This document shows, one piece after another, positions 31,723 to 41,345 of a DNA stretch of 64,000 bases. A model generated the notes under the pieces. It was given only the letters and a program-made list of their open reading frames with translations. It had not been told where the DNA came from and did not search any database. Where the stretch lies: positions 2,418,001 through 2,482,000 of the forward strand of contig JAUKTV010000004.1 of NCBI GenBank assembly GCA_030549205.1. Direction: 5' to 3'. Origin of the DNA: Apiosordaria backusii. Lineage: Eukaryota > Ascomycota > Sordariomycetes > Sordariales > Lasiosphaeriaceae. Position 1 is the first letter of the stretch. Each line of letters starts with the position of its first letter. A program made the translations under genes and the position numbers.

Positions 31723-32754
31723 CTACGAGTAGCTGTGGCCTTGAGCATCTGGGTCGACAAGCCCAAATCTGGCTGTGAGGTAAGGCAGCGGCGCAAACTT
31801 GCAAAGCTGGCACAAGAGAGTAGTATATCCGGAGCCGTCGTCGACCATGATGACGTCGTCATCATGGTCTGTTTCTGGCACGCCGTCAATGTTAATTACG
31901 GGTAGCCATTCGTAGGCGGAGTGGTGTCGGATCTGAATGAGGAAATCAAGCATCCTCCAGCTCGGATCCCGGGTTTTTGGGATGTGCTGGAGGTATAGCC
32001 GATAAATGTAGGCAGCGTGGTGCTCCAGAAAGTGTTCGATCTTCTCGGCGATCGACTGTGGTGTGACGGACGGGTCCTTGAACTTGCTCTGGATGAAGAA
32101 CAACTTGCAATTGTGGATTTGGTCCTTGTGCTTCTCGACGAATTCTTCTTCGGTCTTGTAAGCGCCAGTCGACAACCACAGCATTGCATAATTTTGCGCC
32201 AGCGTAGCTATCTGGATGGTGTGAGCCTCGAACATAGTGAGAACCTCATTTGTGTCCACATTGACTGGCCCGAGAATTGGCTGCCAGTACTGATTACGCC
32301 GTTTCTTCCCATGACCATTCTGCTGACCGTTTTGGTTGTTGTTATTCCAGTGCCCATGCTGCTGGCCGTTCTGCCAGTTCTGGTGGTTGTTATTATTCCA
32401 TTTCTTTACCTGGTTATGGTTATAGTTGTTGGTATTGGTATTGTTATGGTTATTATTATAGTTGCTGTTGTGATTGTTGTTGTGGTTGTTGTTGTGGTTC
32501 TGGTTGTGGTTCTGGTTGTTGTTACGGTTGTTGTTACGGTTGTTGTTACGGTTGTTGTTACGGTTGTTGTTGTGGTTGTTCTGGTGGTTGTTCATATAGC
32601 TGTTGTGATGGTAAATCCCCCCCTGGTTCCCCCCCTGGTTCCCTCCTTGATGGTTCCCCCCATGGTTGTTATTCCCCTGGTTGTTACCCCCTCCACCGTT
32701 CTGGTTTTTCCTGTTCCTGCTCTTCCCCGTGTATGTTAGTAAGTGTGACTGCAT
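31723..32754 (-). CDS. Asparagine-rich protein of unknown function
   Basis: The frame runs 343 residues from the ATG at 32754. Residues 25-155 are dominated by Asn with Gly, His, Arg and Gln, a composition typical of prion-like or aggregation-prone domains. From about residue 160 the protein looks globular, with alternating hydrophobic and charged residues, several Trp and Tyr, and an acidic DHDDDVIMVDD stretch near the end. I recognise no family. The start is doubtful. The bases 32767-32717 form an excellent 51-base intron (GTAAGT donor, TTACTAAC branch, AGCAG acceptor) that contains this ATG. If it is spliced, the next in-frame ATG is 32595 (Met54), giving 290 residues beginning inside the Asn-rich part. 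No open upstream exon in the right frame was found without a further intron. The gene may be young or lineage-specific. Confidence 0.6.
   Translation of the reverse strand: MQSHLLTYTGKSRNRKNQNGGGGNNQGNNNHGGNHQGGNQGGNQGGIYHHNSYMNNHQNNHNNNRNNNRNNNRNNNRNNNQNHNQNHNNNHNNNHNSNYNNNHNNTNTNNYNHNQVKKWNNNNHQNWQNGQQHGHWNNNNQNGQQNGHGKKRRNQYWQPILGPVNVDTNEVLTMFEAHTIQIATLAQNYAMLWLSTGAYKTEEEFVEKHKDQIHNCKLFFIQSKFKDPSVTPQSIAEKIEHFLEHHAAYIYRLYLQHIPKTRDPSWRMLDFLIQIRHHSAYEWLPVINIDGVPETDHDDDVIMVDDGSGYTTLLCQLCKFAPLPYLTARFGLVDPDAQGHSYS
32517..32570 (-). repeat. 12-base tandem repeat encoding Asn-Asn-Asn-Arg units
   Basis: Four to five copies of the plus-strand unit GGTTGTTGTTAC, each encoding one Arg and three Asn on the minus strand. 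It lies inside the asparagine-rich gene, so unit gain or loss keeps the frame. Confidence 0.85.
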
Positions 32755-35234
32755 CGGATAGACTTACCTAGGATACCTGAATATTGAAACCTGATAGCGA
32801 ACTCCAGAGACTGACGCTTAGACTGAAACTTGCTGTATATGGATGAAAACTCTTGGATAAAATGACAAGCATATTGCTCTCTGGGAATAGGTGGGAGTTT
32901 ATACTATTGCTGCTTGAATGATGTCTTTGTTCAACATGTCCGAGTTGAAAGAGAGCGCGGGTACGGGCGTCCGTGTTGCCGAGGACTATTCCTTTGTCTG
33001 CCGAGGACACAATGCCCTTGTTTCTTCCGGAGTCACAGTCCTCCATGTTTCAACGTAGATGTCATATTTTGCTCCGCCCAAGTGATAATGAGGAGAGACT
33101 GAGTCCTCAGTCTCGATGATCAGCTGGTTACCTAACAGATCGACACAACAGTACAGTGCGGCAGGTGAGTGAACCCAAGCTTTTGTGGCCACTGTGTTTG
33201 CGAAATTATACAAGACTTCGGATTTCAGAGAAAAGGCAAGTTTTGCCAACCAAGTGATTCTGGCTATGTATTGGCAAATATCATCTCAGTTGGAGGGGAC
33301 TTGACGGGCATTGCGCTGCCGCACCGGAAACAAGGGGATTGTTGAGTTATGCGCAAGACCACAAAGGTCTTGTCATGTCTTTGTTGTTGGATATCATCTG
33401 AAACTTTCCCTATATGTTCTATTTTTAGAAGCCTCATGAGGCTCAGTGGAAGGTCATGCCAACGGGCAAAGGCTGCCGTGCCTCTTCAAACACAGGATAA
33501 CATATTCTGGGTAGGATCTGGCTGGCCGTTGCGTACAATAACGGACTGTCCCGAAATCGTCAGTTCGAGAGAGGTAGGCAGGTGGTGGAAAATTGATGGG
33601 TGCATTGAGGGATTTCCAGTCAACCGTTCACATGCCGTGTTTAAGCCCAGAAGGGACCTGGGCCGTTGGCATGAAGGACTGGATGCCTAACATAATTTCG
33701 ATGTTCAGGCATAGATGCCCGAGTGGGAGAGAGGCTCGTTTCGAATGTCGTTTGGGTTGAAGGAAATATATGTCGTTGATGGTCGTTGATATTCAAAATG
33801 CCAGCGAATAGGAGGCTAGCTCAATGACATGCGGTTTCATTGAGCCCCAGTTTGTTGTGGAACCTTGACGTGCTGATGCCCAGTGCGCAACCCAGATCAG
33901 AGGGCCGGCTGTCGTCATGATGACTAAGCACATCTGGGGTCCGATCAACGGATGACGCAGGAGAAAGAGCTCGCCGAGCTGCGATCCATGTACTTGGCGA
34001 TGTGGCGGATAACAAGAGCTCGTGTGCCGATAAGCGGGGTGATAAGAGGATGGTGGTGTGTTTTGTTGGGTTTTTGTCGTAAAATGGTATAATGAAAAGA
34101 GTGGGATGGAAGATGGAAGACTCGCACCCGAAGAGGGGCAGCTGAACGGAATGCGAGGAGTGGAATCGATGAATCAAGGCGTATCACGTTCTTGGTACCT
34201 ACCACAGTAGTGGCAGACGTTGAATCCCTTGTGTTGGGAAAAAGCTCAGAGAAGAAAAAACTCGGACAGACAGATCAACCCAACGACCTAACGTCGACGG
34301 TCGAGAAGCGAGGGGGTTGGTCGGCAAAACACCATATCAGCGGCCTGTCGAAGCCAGAAGGCTCTGCGATGCACCTGCAGCAGTCCAGTAAGGCAGCGAA
34401 GCAGCTCCCAAAGGTCCCCACCTGATGTTCCATTGCTGCAGGGCATCCACGCATCACCCCATTGGCATCCTGGGCTCTCTCACCCACGGCACTCCAGTCC
34501 TGCAAGTTTCTGCAAGTGAGGTGCACTTGGGCTGGTACGGGCAGTGCATCAGAGAGTGCAGTAGCTCTCCGAAAAGCTCCCCAGTCCCTGCAAGCTCCCA
34601 AGCGCCGTCCTCCGTTGAAGAATAGCTGGAGCTACTACGTATAAACCAACTCAAGCCCCAGGAACTCCCCCCTCCTGGCCATCACCACTCACCAGCCCCC
34701 ATTGCTGCTCACTGTCCTGTGCCATTGTCCAACCAACAAGCCAGCCCAGCGCCATCTGCGGCAGACGCCTCCCCCTTCCCGTCTCCCGTGATCCTATTCT
34801 CGATTTCTTTCCAATTTCGGGAGATTCCAACGTGCTTTGCCGTTGCCCAGCCGCCTCTCGATTCCTGCGTTTCGCGACATTCGGATCCGACGTCACATTT
34901 CTTGTTGCTTCCGGCCCTTATAAGACTCTGCTGTGCCCGGCCGCCCTGAGCTGACCTCTCCCTTGGGTCTCGCGAGAACATTCCTTGCTAGCACACATTC
35001 CGGGGTGGGTTCTCGAACTATTCTTCCTCAAAATACCCGTTATTTCCTTGATTTTGGTGGCCTAATCCACCGGCCGCACCCGTATTTGCATGCCGTTTCC
35101 CCTCCCCCGCATCTTGTGCCTGGCCTTGTTTCTTCAACCCGACCAAGCTATCGTCATTGCAACATCAACCTCGACTTCCTATACTAACTGAATCATCAAG
35201 TAATTTGCGACACCAACCACGCTAGATATTCGAA
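32755..35234. other. Intergenic region between the asparagine-rich gene and glycogen synthase
   Basis: About 2.5 kb of divergent upstream sequence. A 92-residue frame at 32768-33046 (minus) ends exactly at the donor of the intron described for the asparagine-rich gene and is probably part of its 5' leader. The last 500 bases before 35235 are C/T-rich and serve as the glycogen synthase leader and promoter. No other gene is supported. Confidence 0.5.
35100..35104. promoter_or_regulatory. STRE-like CCCCT element upstream of glycogen synthase
   Basis: A CCCCT pentamer lies 131 bases before the glycogen synthase ATG. CCCCT/AGGGG is the stress response element; in Neurospora the glycogen synthase gene is known to respond to heat through such sites and the SEB-1 factor. 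A five-base match is common by chance, so this is only suggestive. Confidence 0.25.
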
Positions 35235-37580
35235 ATGGCAGACGACGGGCGCGAACCTCGCGAGGTGAGGAACCACCTCCTCTTCGAGATTGCGACAGAA
35301 GTCGCGCATCGTGGTATGTTTGCTGTGCTCCTAAGATAACACTCTTGGGCCTGCGCTGACGGGAAACACAGTTGGTGGTATCTATTCCGTCATCAAATCC
35401 AAAGCTCCAGTAACGACTGCGGAATATGGCGACCGCTACACACTTATCGGTCCCCTTAACCACCAGTCTGTGAGTTTTTCCAGTTTCCCATTGATCCAGA
35501 TTGTGGTCGCGAGCATGTAGCTAACCCCCTTCCCTAGGCGGCCGTCGAGGTGGAGGCCATCGAGCCCACAAACCCCGAGCTTGCTGCGACGATCCAATCC
35601 ATGAGGGATCGCGGCATTGGTATTCTGTATGGTCGCTGGTTGATTGAGGGTGCGCCGAGGGTCCTTCTCTTTGACACGAAAACCGCATATCACTATTTGA
35701 ACGAGTGGAAGTCGGATCTGTGGAATGTGGCTTCGATCCCCTCCCCCGATAATGACGAGGAAACAAATGAGGCCGTTGTGTTTGGTTACCTGGTAGCATG
35801 GTTCCTTGGAGAGGTAATGTCCCCAGGTCTGACAGCCCGATACAACAGTTCCACTGACACCATTCTAGTTTGTGTGCCACGAGAAGAAGAAGGCCGTTAT
35901 TGCGCACTTCCACGAATGGCTCGCGGGTGTTGCTCTTCCTCTGTGCAAGAAGCGCCGCATTGACGTTACCACCATCTTCACCACCCACGCTACACTTCTC
36001 GGTCGTTACCTCTGCGCCGGCTCCGTCGATTTCTACAACAACCTGCAATACTTTGACGTTGACGCCGAGGCGGGCAAGCGCGGCATCTACCACCGGTACT
36101 GCATCGAACGGGCGTCGGCTCATTCTTGCGATGTCTTCACCACCGTCTCGCACATCACTGCGTACGAGAGCGAGCATCTCCTGAAGCGCAAGCCCGATGG
36201 AGTGTTGCCAAACGGTCTCAACGTCACCAAGTTCTCGGCCATGCACGAGTTCCAAAACCTGCACCAGCAGTCCAAGGAAAAGATCCACGATTTCGTCCGC
36301 GGTCACTTCTACGGTCACTACGACTTCGATCCTGAAAACACGCTTTACTTCTTCACTGCTGGTCGCTACGAATTCCGGAATAAGGGTGTCGACATGTTCA
36401 TTGAGTCCCTCGCTCGCCTGAACCACCGCCTCAAGAGCGCCGGGAGCAAGACCACCGTTGTTGCCTTCATCATCATGCCTGCCCAAACCACTTCGCTGAC
36501 GGTTGAGGCCCTCAAAGGCCAGGCCGTTATCAAGTCGCTCAGAGACACAGTGGACACCATTGAGCGCAACATTGGCCGACGCATTTTCGAACGCTCTCTC
36601 AAGTGGCACGACGGAGAAGCGATGCCTGATGACAAGGAGATTCTCACCAGCCAGGATCGCGTCCTGCTTCGTCGCCGGCTCTTCGCCATGAAGAGGCACG
36701 GGCTTCCCCCGATCGTCACGCACAACATGGTCAACGACAGCGAGGATCCCATCCTGAACCAGATTCGCCGGGTACAACTCTTCAACCACCCATCGGATCG
36801 TGTCAAGATTATCTTCCACCCAGAATTCCTGAACTCGGCGAACCCAGTGCTCCCGCTCGACTACGATGACTTCGTGCGCGGCACCCACCTGGGTGTCTTT
36901 GCGTCTTACTACGAGCCATGGGGCTACACGCCAGCTGAGTGCACGGTGATGGGTGTACCCAGCATCACTACCAACCTTTCCGGTTTCGGCTGCTACATGG
37001 AGGAGTTGATCGAGAACTCGAGCGATTATGGTATCTACATCGTCGACCGACGTAACAAGGGCGTGGACGACTCGGTCAACCAGCTTACCTCGAGCATGTT
37101 TGACTTCACACAAAAGAGCCGCCGCCAGCGCATCAACCAGCGAAACCGGACGGAGCGTCTGAGCGACCTGCTTGACTGGAAGCGTATGGGCATGGAGTAT
37201 GTCAAGGCTCGCCAGCTCGCCCTGAGACGTGCCTACCCGACTTCGTTCAATGGTGATGAGGAGGAAGACTACATTCCTGGCCCTGAGCAGAAGATCTCAC
37301 GGCCATTCTCAGTACCTGGCTCGCCTAGAGATCGGACCGGTATGATGACTCCTGGTGACTTTGCCAGTCTCCAAGAGGGTCGGGAGGGGCTCAGCACCGA
37401 GGATTATGTTGCGTGGAAGCTTCCGTAAGTTTCTGTCTCCAAGCCCTACTGTAACCTGACGCATACTAACAATGTGTGAATAGTGAGGAAGAGGACCCTG
37501 ATGAGTACCCATTCCCTCTCACCCTGAGAACCAAGCAACCGAGCGGAGCGGCGACGCCCCCTCACCTGAACGGCAGCTAG
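35235..37580 (+). CDS. gsy1: Glycogen synthase (GT3 family)
   Basis: Five exons: 35235-35313, 35372-35469, 35538-35813, 35869-37424 and 37484-37580, giving 701 residues, the usual fungal length. Introns begin GTATGT, GTGAGT, GTAATG and GTAAGT and end AG, and the frame is kept throughout. It transfers glucose from UDP-glucose to the growing alpha-1,4 chain of glycogen in the cytosol. Visible motifs are VGGIYSVIKSK near the start (nucleotide-sugar site), IFTTHATLLGRYLCAG, the C-terminal YEPWGYTPAECTVMG carrying the catalytic EX7E pair, and the arginine cluster RRQRINQRNRTERLSDLLDW that binds glucose-6-phosphate. The tail has Ser/Thr-Pro sites (SVPGSPRDRTGMMTPGDF) matching the region where yeast enzymes are inhibited by phosphorylation. 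Most of the fourth exon is also open on the opposite strand, which I treat as a codon-bias shadow. Confidence 0.97.
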
Positions 37581-38533
37581 GGGTTTCATTCCGGCGAGAC
37601 AGCAGCCCGGTCCCTTCAGCCTTTGAGGGCGCCGTCGGTATAATAGCAAACATTGAATCCAGCATATTCATGGGACAAATGAGTTTTAAAAAAAAGGCGC
37701 GGTAGCAGAGCTGCCGGTTGGTGTACGAGAAATGGGGGTCATGGGCGGCTTTTGTGAACAAGCATGATTTGTTGCTGTTATTGTATGTACCTAGTCAACA
37801 CACCATGTAGATTGTATGCAACGATTGCATATTTCAAGTACTGTATTAGCTTTCTTGGGGATCTATTGGAGGCGGTTTTGTGGTATTTTAATGTATGCAT
37901 GTATTCTGATCATGATGAGATGTTCTTGTTTCTTAGGTGGTGTCTTGTGAAGGTTGTCTGTCTCAGGGATTGTCAGGTTGACTTGGTAAGTACCACCACA
38001 CTGTTGGTAAAACCGTTGAAGTGTCTCTCTGTTATTTTCAGCCAACAATTTCTTTCTGTCACTCGTCCAAGAATTTTGGAGAGGTAAGGCAGATAGATGT
38101 TTGGGCAGGGAGGGACTCGCTCTGCATTCCCTTCCATTGTCAATCAACACGCAAACCCTCGAGCTAAGGACAAGTTCAGCGGCACAGCTCGACCTATCAA
38201 GCTTGATTTGCACAACCCCTGCGAAGGTTTCAGAGGCACAACGTCCACTAATTTAACAGCCTCCTACTTTTTGTAGTTTAGCACAGCTACCTGATCCCCA
38301 ACGGCCCCCGCATTTTGCGGTGCTTGGTTCCTTACCAGCCCTGCGGTTTCGTTTCATGCCCAGCGACGGAACCCCTGCTATCTTGGGAAAGCTGAGCTAC
38401 CTAAGAACCCGTCCCTCCCTCGATTCCATTTCCCTTCCACCCCCCCCTCCAAACATCTTTTCTTTCCTTTCCTTGACGACCTTTTTGGTCGGTCACACTT
38501 GACACGATACGGCGCGATCCATAATTGTGTACA
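37581..38533. other. Intergenic region between glycogen synthase and the F-box gene
   Basis: About 950 bases: the glycogen synthase 3' UTR followed by the promoter and C/T-rich leader of the F-box gene. No gene is seen. Confidence 0.6.
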
Positions 38534-40733
38534 ATGGGGTTCTTCAGCAGGAAAAAGAACAAGAACAAGAGCAGTGATTTGGGAGGCGGGGCGCATTATG
38601 ACCCCAGGTTAACCGCCCACTCCTCCAACGACTACAATGCGACAGCTCCACGCTCAAACTTAAACTCGAATTATGACCCCCGAGATTATCAACTGTCTGG
38701 CCATGGCTTCCGCTCCATGGCGACGGGCCACTCCCCGCAGTTGATCGCGAGGTTGCCCGAAGGGGTGCTGCGCAAGATATTCGGGTTCGTCTGCCCTCAC
38801 GCGAGGGATGAGAGCTACGAGAGCTTCGAGGCGAGTAGCCTGGCGGGAGGGGAGGAGAGGTGCATGCTCTGTGACATGAGGGACTTGGCGCACTGCGTCG
38901 CTGTGAATAGAAGGTGGAGGGGGGAGGGGGTGAGAGTCTTGTAGGTGCCCCATATCCCAAATCAGGACATAAGTAAGAGACTGACGATGTGGGTGGTGGG
39001 AAAAGATACCATAGCATCCGCCTTGATCCCGTCCACTACTGCCCCCTTGAACCGCTCCTCTCCGACCGCCGGAAGCGCAGGTCGTTTTTTGACCGGAATG
39101 GCAGTCCGGAGGATCCCTGTTCTACGAGGTTGAAACTCCTGTGTCGCACGCTGAGGGAGGATCCGGTGAGAAGGGGGCTCTGGTGCAGTACCTCAAAATG
39201 CCGTATATGCTCAGGGAGGCGGCGCAGGCGGATCTGGCGAGGACGATAGCGGTTACGCCGCAACTAAGATATGTTGACTTGCCGGAGGGGTTGTTTACAG
39301 ACGAGCCGAACTTTGTCACGCTGAGGCTGGAGGTGCAGGCGAGGTGTTTGGAGCTGAGGAAGATGAGCTATATGAGGGGGAGCGAGAACAGCTTGCAGGC
39401 GTTGGCGACGGGACGGGTGTGGACGAAACTGGAGGTGTTGGAACTGAACAGGATCGGGATGGATGGGGGGATGTTGAGGCTGGTTTTGGGCGGGTTGAGC
39501 CAACTAAAAGCGCTGAAGATGTCAGAGATGGAGGGGGTGGGGGATGAAGTGTTTTCGTCTGGGTGGGAGGAGCAATTGCCGCCATTCCCGGGGACGATCG
39601 AGGAGTTGATATTAACCGACTGCAAGAATATCACTTCTGAGGGTCTTCGAGCGTGGCTATCCTCCTCCTCAGAGTCAAGAGAAAGACTCCGGGTTTTAAC
39701 CCTCAACAACACCGGTGTTCGAGTCTGGGGATTGCATTCCATCATCGGATTAGCCCGAGGACTCAAACACCTCTCCATCGTCGAGAAAGTAACCGTCGCC
39801 CTGCCTTCCAGCCACGACCTCCAACCCCTCAGATCAACAAGCCTCGAAACCCTCCGGTACGAAATCACCTCCGCCTCGTCATCAACAAAAAAATACGGCA
39901 GCCCTTCTGGGGCCTCGGGAATCACAGCCTCCTACTACAGCTACCTCGCCTCTTCTCTTTTGTCAGGTGGCCTCCCCAACCTGAGATCAGCCTACGTAAG
40001 GGACACCAACTTCCCCGACCTCCTCCTCGGCCTACCCCCCCTCCCCATGCCCGCCTTTGCCGAAGGCGCCGCCGCCCGACCCGGCTCCTCCTCGTCTCTA
40101 AGCGCATTCGGCTCCTCCCCCACTAACAAACCCCACAACTTTGGCGGTCTCCCCCCCTTACAACCTGGCTCCCTTCCCAACACCAACCCCTTTTTCGCCC
40201 CCGGCCACAACCGACAACAAGGCTCCCTCAACAGTTTGAACATCCCCTTTGGTGGTGGTGCTGGTCAGCAGATAAACCAAAACCGCTTCAGCAGCAACAA
40301 CCCCTTTGCCCAAGCCCAAGCAGCAGCAGCGGGGTTCATGAACCTCCCCTCCAAACTCGAAGTCTTTACCAAATCCGAGTCTGACGACCAGCTAAACTGG
40401 AATTTTGTCAAGATTGGCGGGGGTGTCGGTGGTGGTGCAAGGGGGGCTTCTCAACACAATAAAGGGGAACGACCGCTAAGTAGTTATGGCCTAGGGGCGG
40501 ACATCATCGGCGACCCGGGGGGTTGGAGCTCGGGGGCGGGGGCTAGGCGGAGTGTGCTTGTTAGTGGGCAGGGGGCGCAGGGAGGGGCGTTTTTGGCTGT
40601 GCCGACGGAAATGGGAAGTAGAAGGGGGAGACAACAACAACAACAACAAGAGGAGGAAGAAGAAGAGGAATGGCCGAGGCCGAGGACTGCTAATGGGGAG
40701 AGTAAGAGGGAGAGGTTGGATTTGTGGAGGTGA
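38534..40733 (+). CDS. F-box/LRR protein with a one-base frameshift
   Basis: Exon 1 is 38534-38940 and exon 2 is 39006-40733, joined by a 65-base intron (GTAGGT, CTGAC, AAAAG). An F-box begins near residue 70 (LIARLPEGVLRKIFGFV) and resumes after a loop with LAHCVAVNRRWR. Leucine-rich repeats follow (LRYVDLPEGL, LEVLELNRIGM, LKALKMSEM, LTDCKNITSEGL, LKHLSIVEK), then a low-complexity tail with Q6 and E7 runs. F-box proteins link substrates to the SCF ubiquitin ligase; the substrate is unknown. The frame breaks near 39174-39178. Before it the protein reads RTLREDPVRRG in one frame, and after it ALVQYLKMPYMLREAAQADLAR in another. One extra G in the G5 run would join them and give 711 residues. 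No plausible short intron removes the break. It is either an assembly error or a mutation in this strain. Confidence 0.8.
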
Positions 40734-40823
40734 TTTTCTACCCATCACCGGAAACAAAAAAGCGGACATGGAGTGGATAAAATAACGTGTGCGTTGTTTT
40801 TGGAATTGATGGTTTTTGGTCGG

Positions 40824-40850
40824 TTTTTTTTTTTTTTTTTTTTTTTTTTT
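40824..40850. repeat. Poly-T run of 27 bases
   Basis: Uninterrupted T27 shortly after the F-box stop codon. Like the T33 at 14120, it lies in a spacer downstream of a plus-strand gene. Confidence 0.95.
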
Positions 40851-40920
40851 GGGCAACAGGGATGGATAATGGGACACATGAATGGAACACGACGGGATGG
40901 GCATGGGACAAATGGGATAT

Positions 40921-40940
40921 ACATATATATATATATATAT
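40921..40940. repeat. AT dinucleotide repeat
   Basis: ACATATATATATATATATAT in the convergent spacer. Confidence 0.9.
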
Positions 40941-41345
40941 TCTTGGGCGATTGGTTTTACTTTCACATGAGCGGACAAAAATTGCGTGTACTATACCCCC
41001 TTTTCTTTTTCTGATTTCTTATTAAGTTAGCAAAAAGCATATCGAAAATGGTAACTTCCGTTTCAGTAACATATGGTATTCATGACTATCTTCTCTTCTT
41101 TCTAACATCATCACTCGACATCAACTCAATCGCTTTCATCAAATGCATTGCCCTCGCCACCTTTTATCTTGCCCATAAGCTAACCGTCTGCTCTGTTCGC
41201 TTTACTTAATTCTCCCAATCGCAATGCCAACCAATAGTCCCATCAATTTACCCACAAATGCCCCTAACGCCAACACTCCCACAGTGTATCATCACCGGTC
41301 ACCTCTCTCCTGTCTTTGAATCTTCTCTCTTAAAATGCGCCCTCC

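Larger units (their letters stand above)
40734..41345. other. Short intergenic region between convergent F-box and Cse1 genes
   Basis: About 600 bases of 3' UTR from both genes, with a T27 run and an AT dinucleotide repeat. No gene is seen. Confidence 0.7.

Noticed and set aside
32768..33046. 92-codon minus-strand frame just upstream of the asparagine-rich gene
   Set aside because: Its stop codon sits directly at the GTAAGT donor, and its frame does not continue into the asparagine-rich exon. It is more likely 5' leader.
35521..37113. Long open frame of 530 codons on the minus strand across the glycogen synthase gene
   Set aside because: It is the mirror of a strongly codon-biased gene, has no family motif, runs across plus-strand introns, and the sense strand explains the region fully.
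39168..39220. A short intron (GTGAGA...CTCAG) to explain the F-box frame change
   Set aside because: Joining those sites gives the wrong frame and removes the conserved ALVQYLKMPYM segment.
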